A stretch of 7,101 bases of DNA from an uncultured Oscillibacter sp. Lineage in GTDB: Bacteria; Bacillota; Clostridia; Oscillospirales; Oscillospiraceae. Location of the stretch: positions 1 to 7,101 of the forward strand of contig CABSFC010000121.1 in the NCBI GenBank assembly GCA_902476875.1, in the 5' to 3' direction. Position numbers and translations under genes: made by a program. Positions 1-6,168 of the stretch are shown here, in pieces (positions within the stretch are counted from its first letter, which is position 1; each line of letters starts with the position of its first letter). The notes beneath the pieces are model-generated. The model was given only the letters and a program-made list of their open reading frames with translations. It had not been told where the DNA came from and made no database searches.

Positions 1-35
1 TCCGGCCGCTCGGTCCATATGGGTTTTTCCGCCTG

Positions 36-644
36 TCAGGAGAGAGGGTCCCGGCTGAAGCTCACCGTGATGACGTACGCCTCATAACCGTACCGCGTAT
101 ATTCCTCCGGGTGGTCTAAGACCTCCGCCGGGTCGTACAGGATGATGGTATCCTCCGGGGTAAACACCTGCATGGCCAGCGGGATCTCCGCCTCATAGGC
201 GATCTCCGTCCGCTTGCGCAGCACGCTGGTCCCCCGGCCCAGGCCGCTCGTCTCCGGCTCCTCTCCCGTGTCCTTCTCATACGCGGAGGAGTCGCCGGTG
301 CGCTTGCTCTGGACCGCGACCCGCAGTCCGGTCCGCAGGTCGTCAAAGTCCAGGATGAGCCGGCCCTCGGCGTCGGAAAACGCCAGGCTTCCGCCGCCGG
401 ACGCCGGGCTCCACGCGCCTTCCACCAGCTGATAGACCTGGAACTGTGCGCTCTGCAGCGTGTCATCCACGGAAAAATCGAACATACAATGCCTGATGTC
501 CCTGTCCAACAGATCAACGATCTTCTCCTCTTCCTCTGTCAGCTGCGCGGGCTCAATATACATGGTATCCCCCGATGTTCCCCCACAGCCGCAGAGTCCG
601 ATGACAGCAAGCAGCGTCAGCAGGATCACCAGCTTCTTTTTCAT
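36..644 (-). CDS. Predicted lipoprotein of unknown function
   Basis: I do not recognise the family of this 202-residue protein. The N-terminus has a lipoprotein signal peptide: MKKK, a hydrophobic stretch LVILLTLLAVIGL, then L17-C18-G19-C20, making Cys20 the likely lipidated residue (Cys at -2 is slightly atypical). The mature part would be about 183 residues, anchored on the outer face of the membrane. It begins with a Gly-rich linker and an acidic segment (TEEEEKIVDLL), followed by alternating hydrophobic/polar stretches (FQVYQLVEGAW, GRLILDFDDL, LRVAVQSK) that suggest beta-strands. A polar Gly/Ser/Glu segment near residues 115-135 may be a loop. The ATG at 644 is supported by AGGAGG 6 nt upstream. 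It has its own promoter after the glg terminator, so a link to glycogen metabolism is not supported. The 35 bases beyond its stop hold no clear terminator. Confidence 0.85.
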   Translation of the reverse strand: MKKKLVILLTLLAVIGLCGCGGTSGDTMYIEPAQLTEEEEKIVDLLDRDIRHCMFDFSVDDTLQSAQFQVYQLVEGAWSPASGGGSLAFSDAEGRLILDFDDLRTGLRVAVQSKRTGDSSAYEKDTGEEPETSGLGRGTSVLRKRTEIAYEAEIPLAMQVFTPEDTIILYDPAEVLDHPEEYTRYGYEAYVITVSFSRDPLS

Positions 645-677
645 GGCCGCCCTCCTGAAATTTCGATGTTCGGCTTC

Positions 678-706
678 ATTCTATCATATGCGGTGCCGTA
701 TGGCAA
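678..706 (-). promoter_or_regulatory. Predicted sigma-A promoter of the lipoprotein gene (extended -10)
   Basis: On the minus strand, TTGCCA (706-701) and TAGAAT (683-678) are separated by exactly 17 nt, each matching 5/6 of consensus. A TGA directly before TAGAAT makes an extended -10. Transcription would start near 671, giving a short leader of about 27 nt with AGGAGG at 651-656, 6 nt before the ATG. Its position right after the operon terminator supports independent expression of the downstream gene. Confidence 0.75.
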
Positions 707-715
707 TCCATTGTC

Positions 716-746
716 AAAAGAGGTCCGGGCCTTTGGCCCGGACCTC
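716..746 (-). terminator. Rho-independent terminator of the glg operon
   Basis: A perfect 12-bp stem, GAGGTCCGGGCC with its complement around a 3-nt loop (AAA on the minus strand), is followed directly by TTTT on the minus strand. It starts 11 nt after the glgP stop. No T-run follows it on the plus strand, so it acts on the glg operon and separates it from the lipoprotein gene. Confidence 0.9.
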
Positions 747-757
747 CTGATCGAAAT

Positions 758-3184
758 TTACTTGTGGGGCACGTGCCAGATGTTTTCGGCGTACTCCGCC
801 ACGGCCCGGTCGGCGGCGAAGATGCCGCTGCGGGCGATGTTATGCAGGCTCATGCGGTTCCACCGCAGGGTGTCGGCGTAGGTCCTGGCCATGCGGTCCT
901 CGGCCTCGCAGTAGGCCTGGAAATCCGCCAGCAGCAGATACTCGTCGGCGGGGCTTCCGCCGGCGCCGAACAGCAGCCGCTGGTACAGGTCGTCGTAGCT
1001 GACGCCGTCCCGGAAGCCGGCGCGCAGAGCGTCCAGGCAGCGGTGCAGAACCGGGTCCCGGTTGTACAGCCGCTGGGGGACGTAGCCCTCCCGCTTCAGC
1101 TGGGTGACCTCGTCGGCGTGGAGGCCGAAGAGGAACATGTTCTCATCGCCCAGGACCTCGTGCATCTCCACGTTGGCGCCGTCCAGGGTGCCGATGGTCA
1201 GGGCGCCGTTCATCATGAACTTCATGTTGCCAGTGCCGCTGGCCTCCTTGCCGGCGGTGGAGATCTGTTGGCTGACCTCGCTGGCGGGCATCAGCCGCTC
1301 CGCCAGGGACACCCGGTAGTTCTCCAGGAACACCACCTGCAGCTTGTCGCGGCAGATGGGGTTGTGGTCGATCTCGTCCGCCAGGGAGTTGATCAGCCGG
1401 ATGATGCGCTTGGCCACCGCGTAGCCGGGGGCCGCCTTGGCACCAAACAGGAAGGTGTGGGGCTGGGTGACGGCGTTGGGGTCGTCCCGCAGCTTCTGGT
1501 ACAGGGCGATGATATGCAGCACGTTCAAAAGCTGGCGCTTATACTCATGGAGGCGCTTGGACTGCACGTCGAAGATGGCGTCTGGGTTCAGGACGACGCC
1601 CCGGGTCTTCTTGGCGTAGACCGCGAAATCCTCCTTGTTCTGGCGCTTGATGGCCGCCAGACGCTCCAGCACGGCCTTGTCGTCGGCGTAAGCGTCCAGC
1701 TTCTGGAGGGCCAGGGGCTCCGTCAGATACGCGTCCCCGCCGGCCAGCTCCCGGATCAGGGCGTCCAGGCCGGGGTTGATCTCGCTGAGCCAGCGGCGGT
1801 GGTCGATGCCGTTGGTGACGTTCTGGAACTTCCACGGCTCCATGCCGCAGGCGTCCTTGAACACGTCCTTTCGCAAAATCTCAGAGTGCAGGCCGGAGAC
1901 GCCGTTGACCGCCATGCCGCCGGCGATGCACAGGTTGGCCATGCGGACCTCGCTGCCCCAGATGATGGCCATGGCCTGGGTCTTGCCGGGGTCGTGGTAG
2001 AAATTCTCCACCTTCTCCTGCCAGCGGCGGGAGATCTCCTGAATGATCTGCCAGATGCGGGGCAGCAGGGTCTGCATCAGCTCCTGGGGCCAGCGCTCCA
2101 GCGCCTCCGCCAGAACGGTGTGGTTGGTGTAGGCCACGGACTTGGTGGTGATCTCCCACGCCTCGTCCCAGTCCATGCCGGCCTCGTCGATGAAGATGCG
2201 CATCAGCTCGGGGACCACCAGGGCGGGGTGGGTGTCGTTGATCTGGATGACGTTCTTCTCGTGGAAGTTCTTCAGCGTGCCGTAGGTGTCCAGGTGCTTG
2301 GTGGCGATGGACTGGACCGTGGCGGACACAAAGAAGTACTGCTGCTTCAGGCGCAGGGACTTGCCCTCGTAGTGGTTGTCCTCGGGGTACAGGACCTTGG
2401 CGATGGTCTCCGCCATGGCCGCTTCCTCCGCCGCTTTCAGGTACTCGCCCCGGGAGAACAGGGACATATCCACCGGCTTGGTGGAACGGGCGTCCCACAG
2501 GCGCAGGGTGTTGACGTGGTTGGTGTCATAGCCCGCCACCACCATGTCGCAGGGAACAGCCATAACAGTGGTGGCGTTTTCGTTGACGATGTGCAGATGA
2601 CCGTCGTCCCAGAACTCCCGGAGGGTGCCGCCGAAGTGGACCTCCTGGGCCTCCTCGGGTTTGGGCAGCAGCCACGCGGAGCCAATGCCCTTCCAGTCGT
2701 CGGGCAGCTCCACCTGCTGGCCCTCCACGATCTTCTGCTTGAAGATGCCCAGCTCATAGCAGATGGAGTAGCCTGTGGCGGGAATCTCCAGGGTGGTCAT
2801 GGAGTCCAGATAGCAGGCGGCCAGACGGCCCAGGCCGCCGTTGCCCAGGCCCGCGTCCGGCTCGATCTCGAAGATGTCCGCCGCCTTGAAGCCAAGGTGC
2901 TCCAGCGCCTCTTTCAGCTGAGGCAGAACGTTCAGATTATAGGCGTTCTTCATCAGGCTGCGGCCCATCAGGAACTCCAGAGACAGGTAGTGGACCTGCT
3001 TCTTGTGCTGGCGGCGGGTCTGCTTGTTGGTCTCCACGCCGCGGATGGCCATCACGTCCCGGAGTACCAGGGCGCTGGCCTTCATCATCTCCTGATCGGT
3101 GGCCTCCTCCGGCGTCTTGCCAAAGTTCAGCATCAGTTTGGCGGTAAGTGCTTCTTCCAGGGTTTTTGTGGTATATGGTGTCAT
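758..3184 (-). CDS. glgP: Glycogen/alpha-glucan phosphorylase (GT35)
   Basis: GlgP is a PLP-dependent enzyme that phosphorolyses terminal alpha-1,4 bonds of glycogen, releasing glucose-1-phosphate. The protein has 808 residues, a full family length. The signature EASGTGNMKFMMN fits the phosphorylase PLP-site pattern, with the Schiff-base Lys at residue 655 (codon 1220-1222). Other family blocks in order are YLSLEFLMGRSL, the glycine-rich DAGLGNGGLGRLAACYLDS, GYSICYELGIFKQ, INDTHPALVVPELMR, YTNHTVLAEALERWP and NVTNGIDHRRWL. No frameshift or missing catalytic block is evident. It is the last gene of the operon: its stop lies 11 nt before a strong terminator. Its position beside the synthesis genes means storage and mobilisation enzymes share a transcript, so flux is probably set partly at the enzyme level. 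The natural glucan and any allosteric effectors cannot be read from the sequence. Confidence 0.97.
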   Translation of the reverse strand: MTPYTTKTLEEALTAKLMLNFGKTPEEATDQEMMKASALVLRDVMAIRGVETNKQTRRQHKKQVHYLSLEFLMGRSLMKNAYNLNVLPQLKEALEHLGFKAADIFEIEPDAGLGNGGLGRLAACYLDSMTTLEIPATGYSICYELGIFKQKIVEGQQVELPDDWKGIGSAWLLPKPEEAQEVHFGGTLREFWDDGHLHIVNENATTVMAVPCDMVVAGYDTNHVNTLRLWDARSTKPVDMSLFSRGEYLKAAEEAAMAETIAKVLYPEDNHYEGKSLRLKQQYFFVSATVQSIATKHLDTYGTLKNFHEKNVIQINDTHPALVVPELMRIFIDEAGMDWDEAWEITTKSVAYTNHTVLAEALERWPQELMQTLLPRIWQIIQEISRRWQEKVENFYHDPGKTQAMAIIWGSEVRMANLCIAGGMAVNGVSGLHSEILRKDVFKDACGMEPWKFQNVTNGIDHRRWLSEINPGLDALIRELAGGDAYLTEPLALQKLDAYADDKAVLERLAAIKRQNKEDFAVYAKKTRGVVLNPDAIFDVQSKRLHEYKRQLLNVLHIIALYQKLRDDPNAVTQPHTFLFGAKAAPGYAVAKRIIRLINSLADEIDHNPICRDKLQVVFLENYRVSLAERLMPASEVSQQISTAGKEASGTGNMKFMMNGALTIGTLDGANVEMHEVLGDENMFLFGLHADEVTQLKREGYVPQRLYNRDPVLHRCLDALRAGFRDGVSYDDLYQRLLFGAGGSPADEYLLLADFQAYCEAEDRMARTYADTLRWNRMSLHNIARSGIFAADRAVAEYAENIWHVPHK

Positions 3185-3190
3185 AGAGGT

Positions 3191-3195
3191 TCCTT
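3191..3195 (-). promoter_or_regulatory. Ribosome binding site of glgP overlapping the glgA stop codon
   Basis: AAGGA on the minus strand begins inside the TAA stop codon of glgA and lies 6 nt before the glgP ATG. With only 9 nt between the two genes, glgP translation is probably coupled to glgA. This supports the start at 3184. Confidence 0.7.
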
Positions 3196-4951
3196 ACTCT
3201 GCCGCGTCCTTCTTCGGCTTGGCGGCAGGCCCTTTCTTTGTGGTTTTCTCTTTTTTCCCGGCGGTCTTCGCGGCCGCCTTGGCGGCGGGCTTTTTGGCCG
3301 CCGTTTTTTTCTCGGTGGTCTTCTTCGCGGCAGGCTTCCGCGTGGGCTTCTTCACCGGCTCCTCGGCGGGCGCGGGCTCCTCGGCGGCAGGCGCCTCCAC
3401 GGGCGCGGGCTCTTCAACAGGGGCGGGCGTCTCGGCGGGAGCTTCCACAGCCGCGGGAGCCTCTTCAGCAGCCGGGCTCTCCACGGGCGCGGCGGGCTCC
3501 TCCGCCACACGCCAGGGCTGGCCGGTGATGCCCGCGTAGATGCGCAGATACTCCTTGGCGCTGCGGGCCCAACTGAAGTCGCACTCCATGGCCCGCTTCC
3601 GCAGGCGGCCGAAAGCGTCGGGGTAGTCCTTGTACAGGTACACGGCCTCCCGGATGACATACAGCATGTCGCCGCTGGCGTAGTTGGCAAAGGTGAAGCC
3701 GTTGCCGGCGTCCCGCCAGGACTCGTAGGGCTGGACGGTGTCCTTCAACCCGCCGGTCTCCCGGACGATGGGCACCGTGCCGTAGCGCATGGCGATCATC
3801 TGGCTCAGGCCGCAGGGCTCGCTCTTGGAGGGCATCAGGAACAGGTCCGCGCCGGCGTAGATGGCCATGGACAGCTCCTCGTTGTAGTCCAGGCGCACCG
3901 CCATCCGGCCATTGTACTGCTGGGCGGCCCAGTGGAAGAACTCCTCGTACTTCCGGTCGCCCTTGCCCAGAAGGACCAGCTGCATCGGAAGTTCCATCAT
4001 ATCATGAAGTATTTCACAAATCAAGTCCAAACCCTTGTGAGAGACCAGACGGCTGACGATGGCCACGATGGGCACATGGGGGTCCTCCCGCAGGCCCATC
4101 AGCCGCTGGAGGGCCGTCTTGTCGGCGTCCTTGCCGGACATGTCCGCCGCGGAGAAGTGGGTGCCGATGCGGGGGTCGGTCTCGGGGTCGTACAGCTTCA
4201 TGTCGATACCGTTGAGCACGCCGGAGAGCTTATACTCGCACTGGCGCATGATGTTCTCCAGCCGGTGGGCGAAATAGGCCATCTTCAACTCGTTGGCGTA
4301 GGTGGGAGACACGGCGTTGATGGCGTCGGCGCACAGGATCGCGCCCTTCAGCAGGTTCACGTCGCCGTCCATCAGGATGGTGCCGTCGGCGGCCCAGCCG
4401 TAGTCCAGGCCGAACAGGTCGCCCAGGGTCTCCTTGCCGTAGCGGCCCTGGTACTCGATGTTGTGGATGGTCAGCGCCGTCTTGATGGAGCGGTACCGCT
4501 CCTCCCGCACGCCGTCGTCCTTCAGATAAATGGGGACCAGGGCGGTCTGCCAGTCATTGCAGTGGATGACCTCCGGCCAGAACTTCATCCGGGGCAGCAT
4601 CTTCACCACGGCCCGGGAGAAGAAGCCGAACCGCTCGCCGTCGTCCATGTAGCCGTACAGGTCGGGGCGGTTGAAGTACTGCTCGTTGTCCAGGAAGTAC
4701 CAGGTCACGCCGTCCTTCTCCAGGGAGAACAGGCCGCAGTAGCTGTGCCGCCAGGCCAGGTCCACATAGTCGTAGCACTCAAAGTTCAGCTGGTCGCCGA
4801 ACTTCTCCCTGACCCGCCGGTACAGGGGCAGCACCACGGCCACCTCGGCGCCCTCCGCCGCCAGGGCGGGGGGCAGGGAGCCGGCCACGTCCGCCAGGCC
4901 GCCGGTCTTGCAAAACGGTACCGCCTCGCTGGTCGCATACAAAATCTTCAT
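3194..4951 (-). CDS. glgA: Glycogen synthase (ADP-glucose type, GT5) with an unusual charged C-terminal tail
   Basis: GlgA transfers glucose from ADP-glucose to the non-reducing ends of alpha-1,4-glucan. From the preferred start the protein has 585 residues; an ATG 6 nt upstream (4957) would add Met-Lys. The N-terminal Rossmann domain opens with MKILYATSEAVPFCKTGGLADVAG, whose K15TGGL binds ADP-glucose. The C-terminal domain carries SRLVSHKGLDL (Arg301, Lys306) and PSKSEPCGLSQ (Glu378), close to E. coli Arg300, Lys305 and Glu377. The catalytic core ends near residue 481, the usual family length. Beyond it lie 104 extra residues: 482-531 rich in Pro/Ala/Glu (14 Glu, no Lys or Arg), then 532-585 rich in Lys/Ala with PAAKK-type motifs (20 basic, 4 acidic). 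The tail reads in frame to TAA. Enzyme identity is very secure; the role of the tail is unknown. Confidence 0.96.
   Translation of the reverse strand: MKILYATSEAVPFCKTGGLADVAGSLPPALAAEGAEVAVVLPLYRRVREKFGDQLNFECYDYVDLAWRHSYCGLFSLEKDGVTWYFLDNEQYFNRPDLYGYMDDGERFGFFSRAVVKMLPRMKFWPEVIHCNDWQTALVPIYLKDDGVREERYRSIKTALTIHNIEYQGRYGKETLGDLFGLDYGWAADGTILMDGDVNLLKGAILCADAINAVSPTYANELKMAYFAHRLENIMRQCEYKLSGVLNGIDMKLYDPETDPRIGTHFSAADMSGKDADKTALQRLMGLREDPHVPIVAIVSRLVSHKGLDLICEILHDMMELPMQLVLLGKGDRKYEEFFHWAAQQYNGRMAVRLDYNEELSMAIYAGADLFLMPSKSEPCGLSQMIAMRYGTVPIVRETGGLKDTVQPYESWRDAGNGFTFANYASGDMLYVIREAVYLYKDYPDAFGRLRKRAMECDFSWARSAKEYLRIYAGITGQPWRVAEEPAAPVESPAAEEAPAAVEAPAETPAPVEEPAPVEAPAAEEPAPAEEPVKKPTRKPAAKKTTEKKTAAKKPAAKAAAKTAGKKEKTTKKGPAAKPKKDAAE
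3996..4024 (-). promoter_or_regulatory. Candidate internal promoter within glgA
   Basis: On the minus strand, TTGATT (4024-4019) is followed by exactly 17 nt and TATGAT (4001-3996). The latter is preceded by TGA, giving an extended -10 (TGnTATGAT). Match to the sigma-A consensus is 4/6 at -35 and 5/6 at -10. The site sits in an AT-rich island of an otherwise GC-rich gene. It could give extra transcription of glgP independent of glgCD. Sequence alone cannot show that it is used. Confidence 0.4.
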
Positions 4952-4960
4952 TTTCATAAA

Positions 4961-4967
4961 CTCCTTT
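4961..4967 (-). promoter_or_regulatory. Ribosome binding site of glgA; decides between two ATGs
   Basis: AAAGGAG on the minus strand is followed by TTTATGAAAATG. The first ATG (4957) is only 3 nt away, too close for normal initiation, while the second (4951) is 9 nt away. The second start also gives an N-terminus MKILYATSE that matches the family pattern and places the substrate-binding Lys at position 15, as in E. coli GlgA. Confidence 0.75.
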
Positions 4968-5002
4968 CATCTGTTGAGGGAGCTTTCCAATCTCTCCGCT
5001 CT

Positions 5003-5018
5003 TCCCCGGTCACGGGGA
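5003..5018 (-). repeat. Second small inverted repeat in the glgD-glgA gap
   Basis: TCCCCG and CGGGGA form a perfect 6-bp stem around a 4-nt loop (GTCA on the plus strand). It lies just downstream of the larger hairpin and upstream of the glgA ribosome binding site. The rest of the 104-nt gap holds no ORF with family support and no convincing -35/-10 pair. On its own it is weak and may be incidental. Confidence 0.35.
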
Positions 5019-5025
5019 CAAACCA

Positions 5026-5049
5026 CAAGGGGGAGCAAGCTCCCCCTTG
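5026..5049 (-). terminator. Intercistronic hairpin after glgD (weak terminator, attenuator or mRNA-processing stem)
   Basis: A perfect 11-bp inverted repeat, CAAGGGGGAGC with a 2-nt centre and its exact complement, begins 6 nt after the glgD stop codon. In RNA it would form a 10-bp, mostly GC stem with a 4-nt loop. The following minus-strand bases are TGGTTTGTCCCC, which is not a proper U-run, so efficient intrinsic termination is doubtful. Partial termination, 3'-end protection of glgCD mRNA or processing are all possible roles. The structure is seen directly; its function is inference. Confidence 0.55.
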
Positions 5050-5055
5050 CAGGCA

Positions 5056-6168
5056 TCAAACCTTACTGCCCTTGGCCAGGACCAGCGGATAGGTGCCGTG
5101 GCCCATCAGGGTGCGGTCCGGCAGAATCTCCACATCCTTGTCCGCGATGACATACGCCAGCTGGGCGTTGCTGTGGACCATGGTCTCCTTGAACAGCACG
5201 CAGTTGCGGACCGTGGCGCCGGCCTCCACCACCACGCCAGGGAACAGGACGGAGTTCTCCACCGTGCCCTCGATGCGGCAGCCGTCGGCCACCAGGGAGT
5301 TGACGCAGCGGCCCTCGGCGCCCACATAGGTGGACGCCCGGTCCGTGCTCTTGCTGCGGATGGGCCGCGCGGGCGTGAACAGCTCCGCCCGGATGGCGGG
5401 GTCCAGCAGCTGCATACTGCGGTCATAGTACTCCTGCACGGAACGGATCTGGGCCGCGAAGCCGCTCCAGATATAGCAGCGCAGGTTCAGGGTGTCCTTC
5501 CGGGCCTGGAGCACGTCTCGGCGCCAGCTGAACTGGTCCTTGCCGGAGCAGTCGTCCACCAGCTCCTTCAAAAGCTCGGTGGAGAGGATGTAGACCTCCA
5601 GCCCCCGGTAGCCCCGGGGCCGGTTGAGGCGGAACAGGACCTCCGTGACGCGGCCCTCGCTGTTTTTCTCGAAATAGGTTCCGTCGTCGGTGGCGAAGCT
5701 GTCGTTGCCGCAGACCACGGTGATGTCCGCGCCGGACTTGACGTGGCTCTCATAGATGTCGTCCAGGGGCAGATTCACCACCAGGTCGCCGTCCATCAGC
5801 GCCACATAGTCCTGCCGGATGGTGTCCAGATAGGAGCGGACGCCCGCCAGGGCCTCGATCTTGCCCCGGAAGGGCATGACGCCCCAGTCCTTCTGATAGT
5901 TGAAGGGCGGCAGCAGCCGCAGGCCGCCGCGCTTGCGGCTCAGGTCCCACGCCTTGCCGGTGCCCAGGTGGTCCAGCAGGCTCTGATACTGGCCGTGGAG
6001 CACGATGCCCACGTCCGTTGCCCCGGCGTTCACCAGGTTGGACAGGGCGAAGTCCACCGCCCGGTACCGTCCGCCGAAGGGGATGGAGGACGAAGAGCGG
6101 ATCTCGCCCAGCTCCCGCAGGTCGTTGCGCTTTTCATAGGAAAAGATGATTCCATGCAGTCCGTTCAT
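5056..6168 (-). CDS. glgD: GlgD, catalytically degenerate ADP-glucose pyrophosphorylase-like subunit
   Basis: This 370-residue protein is a GlgC paralogue. In Firmicutes, GlgD is known as a partner of GlgC that modulates ADP-glucose pyrophosphorylase activity. The nucleotidyltransferase fold is recognisable from SIPFGGRYRAVDFALSN (28-44) and MDGDLVVN (125-132, keeping Asp128), and a C-terminal beta-helix runs from about residue 275. Key GlgC residues are absent. There is no GGxGxRL loop near the N-terminus (GIIFSYEKRNDL instead), and the Lys before PFGG is replaced in RSSSSIPFGG. The EKP sugar-phosphate motif is lost (LFRLNRPRGY), and WKDVGT is replaced by WSGFAAQIRS. It is therefore probably regulatory or structural. 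The ATG lies in an ATGA overlap with the glgC stop, indicating translational coupling, and AGGAGGTG sits just upstream. Length and start fit the family. Confidence 0.95.
   Translation of the reverse strand: MNGLHGIIFSYEKRNDLRELGEIRSSSSIPFGGRYRAVDFALSNLVNAGATDVGIVLHGQYQSLLDHLGTGKAWDLSRKRGGLRLLPPFNYQKDWGVMPFRGKIEALAGVRSYLDTIRQDYVALMDGDLVVNLPLDDIYESHVKSGADITVVCGNDSFATDDGTYFEKNSEGRVTEVLFRLNRPRGYRGLEVYILSTELLKELVDDCSGKDQFSWRRDVLQARKDTLNLRCYIWSGFAAQIRSVQEYYDRSMQLLDPAIRAELFTPARPIRSKSTDRASTYVGAEGRCVNSLVADGCRIEGTVENSVLFPGVVVEAGATVRNCVLFKETMVHSNAQLAYVIADKDVEILPDRTLMGHGTYPLVLAKGSKV
5244..5275. repeat. Copy in glgD of a 32-bp exact direct repeat shared with glgC
   Basis: These 32 bases are identical to 6437-6468 and in the same orientation. 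On the minus strand both copies encode IEGTVENSVL in the beta-helix domain (CRIEGTVENSVLFPG here). Identity stops at both ends with a mismatch. Confidence 0.9.

Noticed and set aside
1..35. A terminator after the lipoprotein gene
   Set aside because: Only a short CCATATGG palindrome and a few T/A runs are present, with no stable stem followed by a T-run on the minus strand within the window.
712..717. A perfect TTGACA (minus strand) as the -35 of the lipoprotein promoter
   Set aside because: Its distance to the nearest good -10 (TATGAT) is 23 nt, too long, and it overlaps the terminator T-run. TTGCCA with a 17-nt spacer to TAGAAT is the better pair.
3197..3508. The glgA tail as a frameshift artefact or a separate small gene
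   Set aside because: The frame is continuous from the catalytic core with no start or ribosome binding site at the junction. The block structure (Glu-rich then Lys-rich) is coherent, and the TAA leads directly into the glgP ribosome binding site.
4952..5055. A separate promoter for glgA in the glgD-glgA gap
   Set aside because: TTGTCC is present as a weak -35, but no acceptable -10 lies 16-18 nt downstream (CGGAGA at that position).
764..5092. A plus-strand open frame of 1442 codons antisense to glgP and glgA, and a similar 450-codon frame (5047-6399) antisense to glgD and part of glgC
   Set aside because: Both are exactly codon-aligned antisense to the real genes. Stops there would need TTA, CTA or TCA codons in the sense frame, which are rare in GC-rich genes. 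The translations are low-complexity (rich in Val, Leu, Gly, Gln, His) and match no family, while the sense frames are textbook enzymes.
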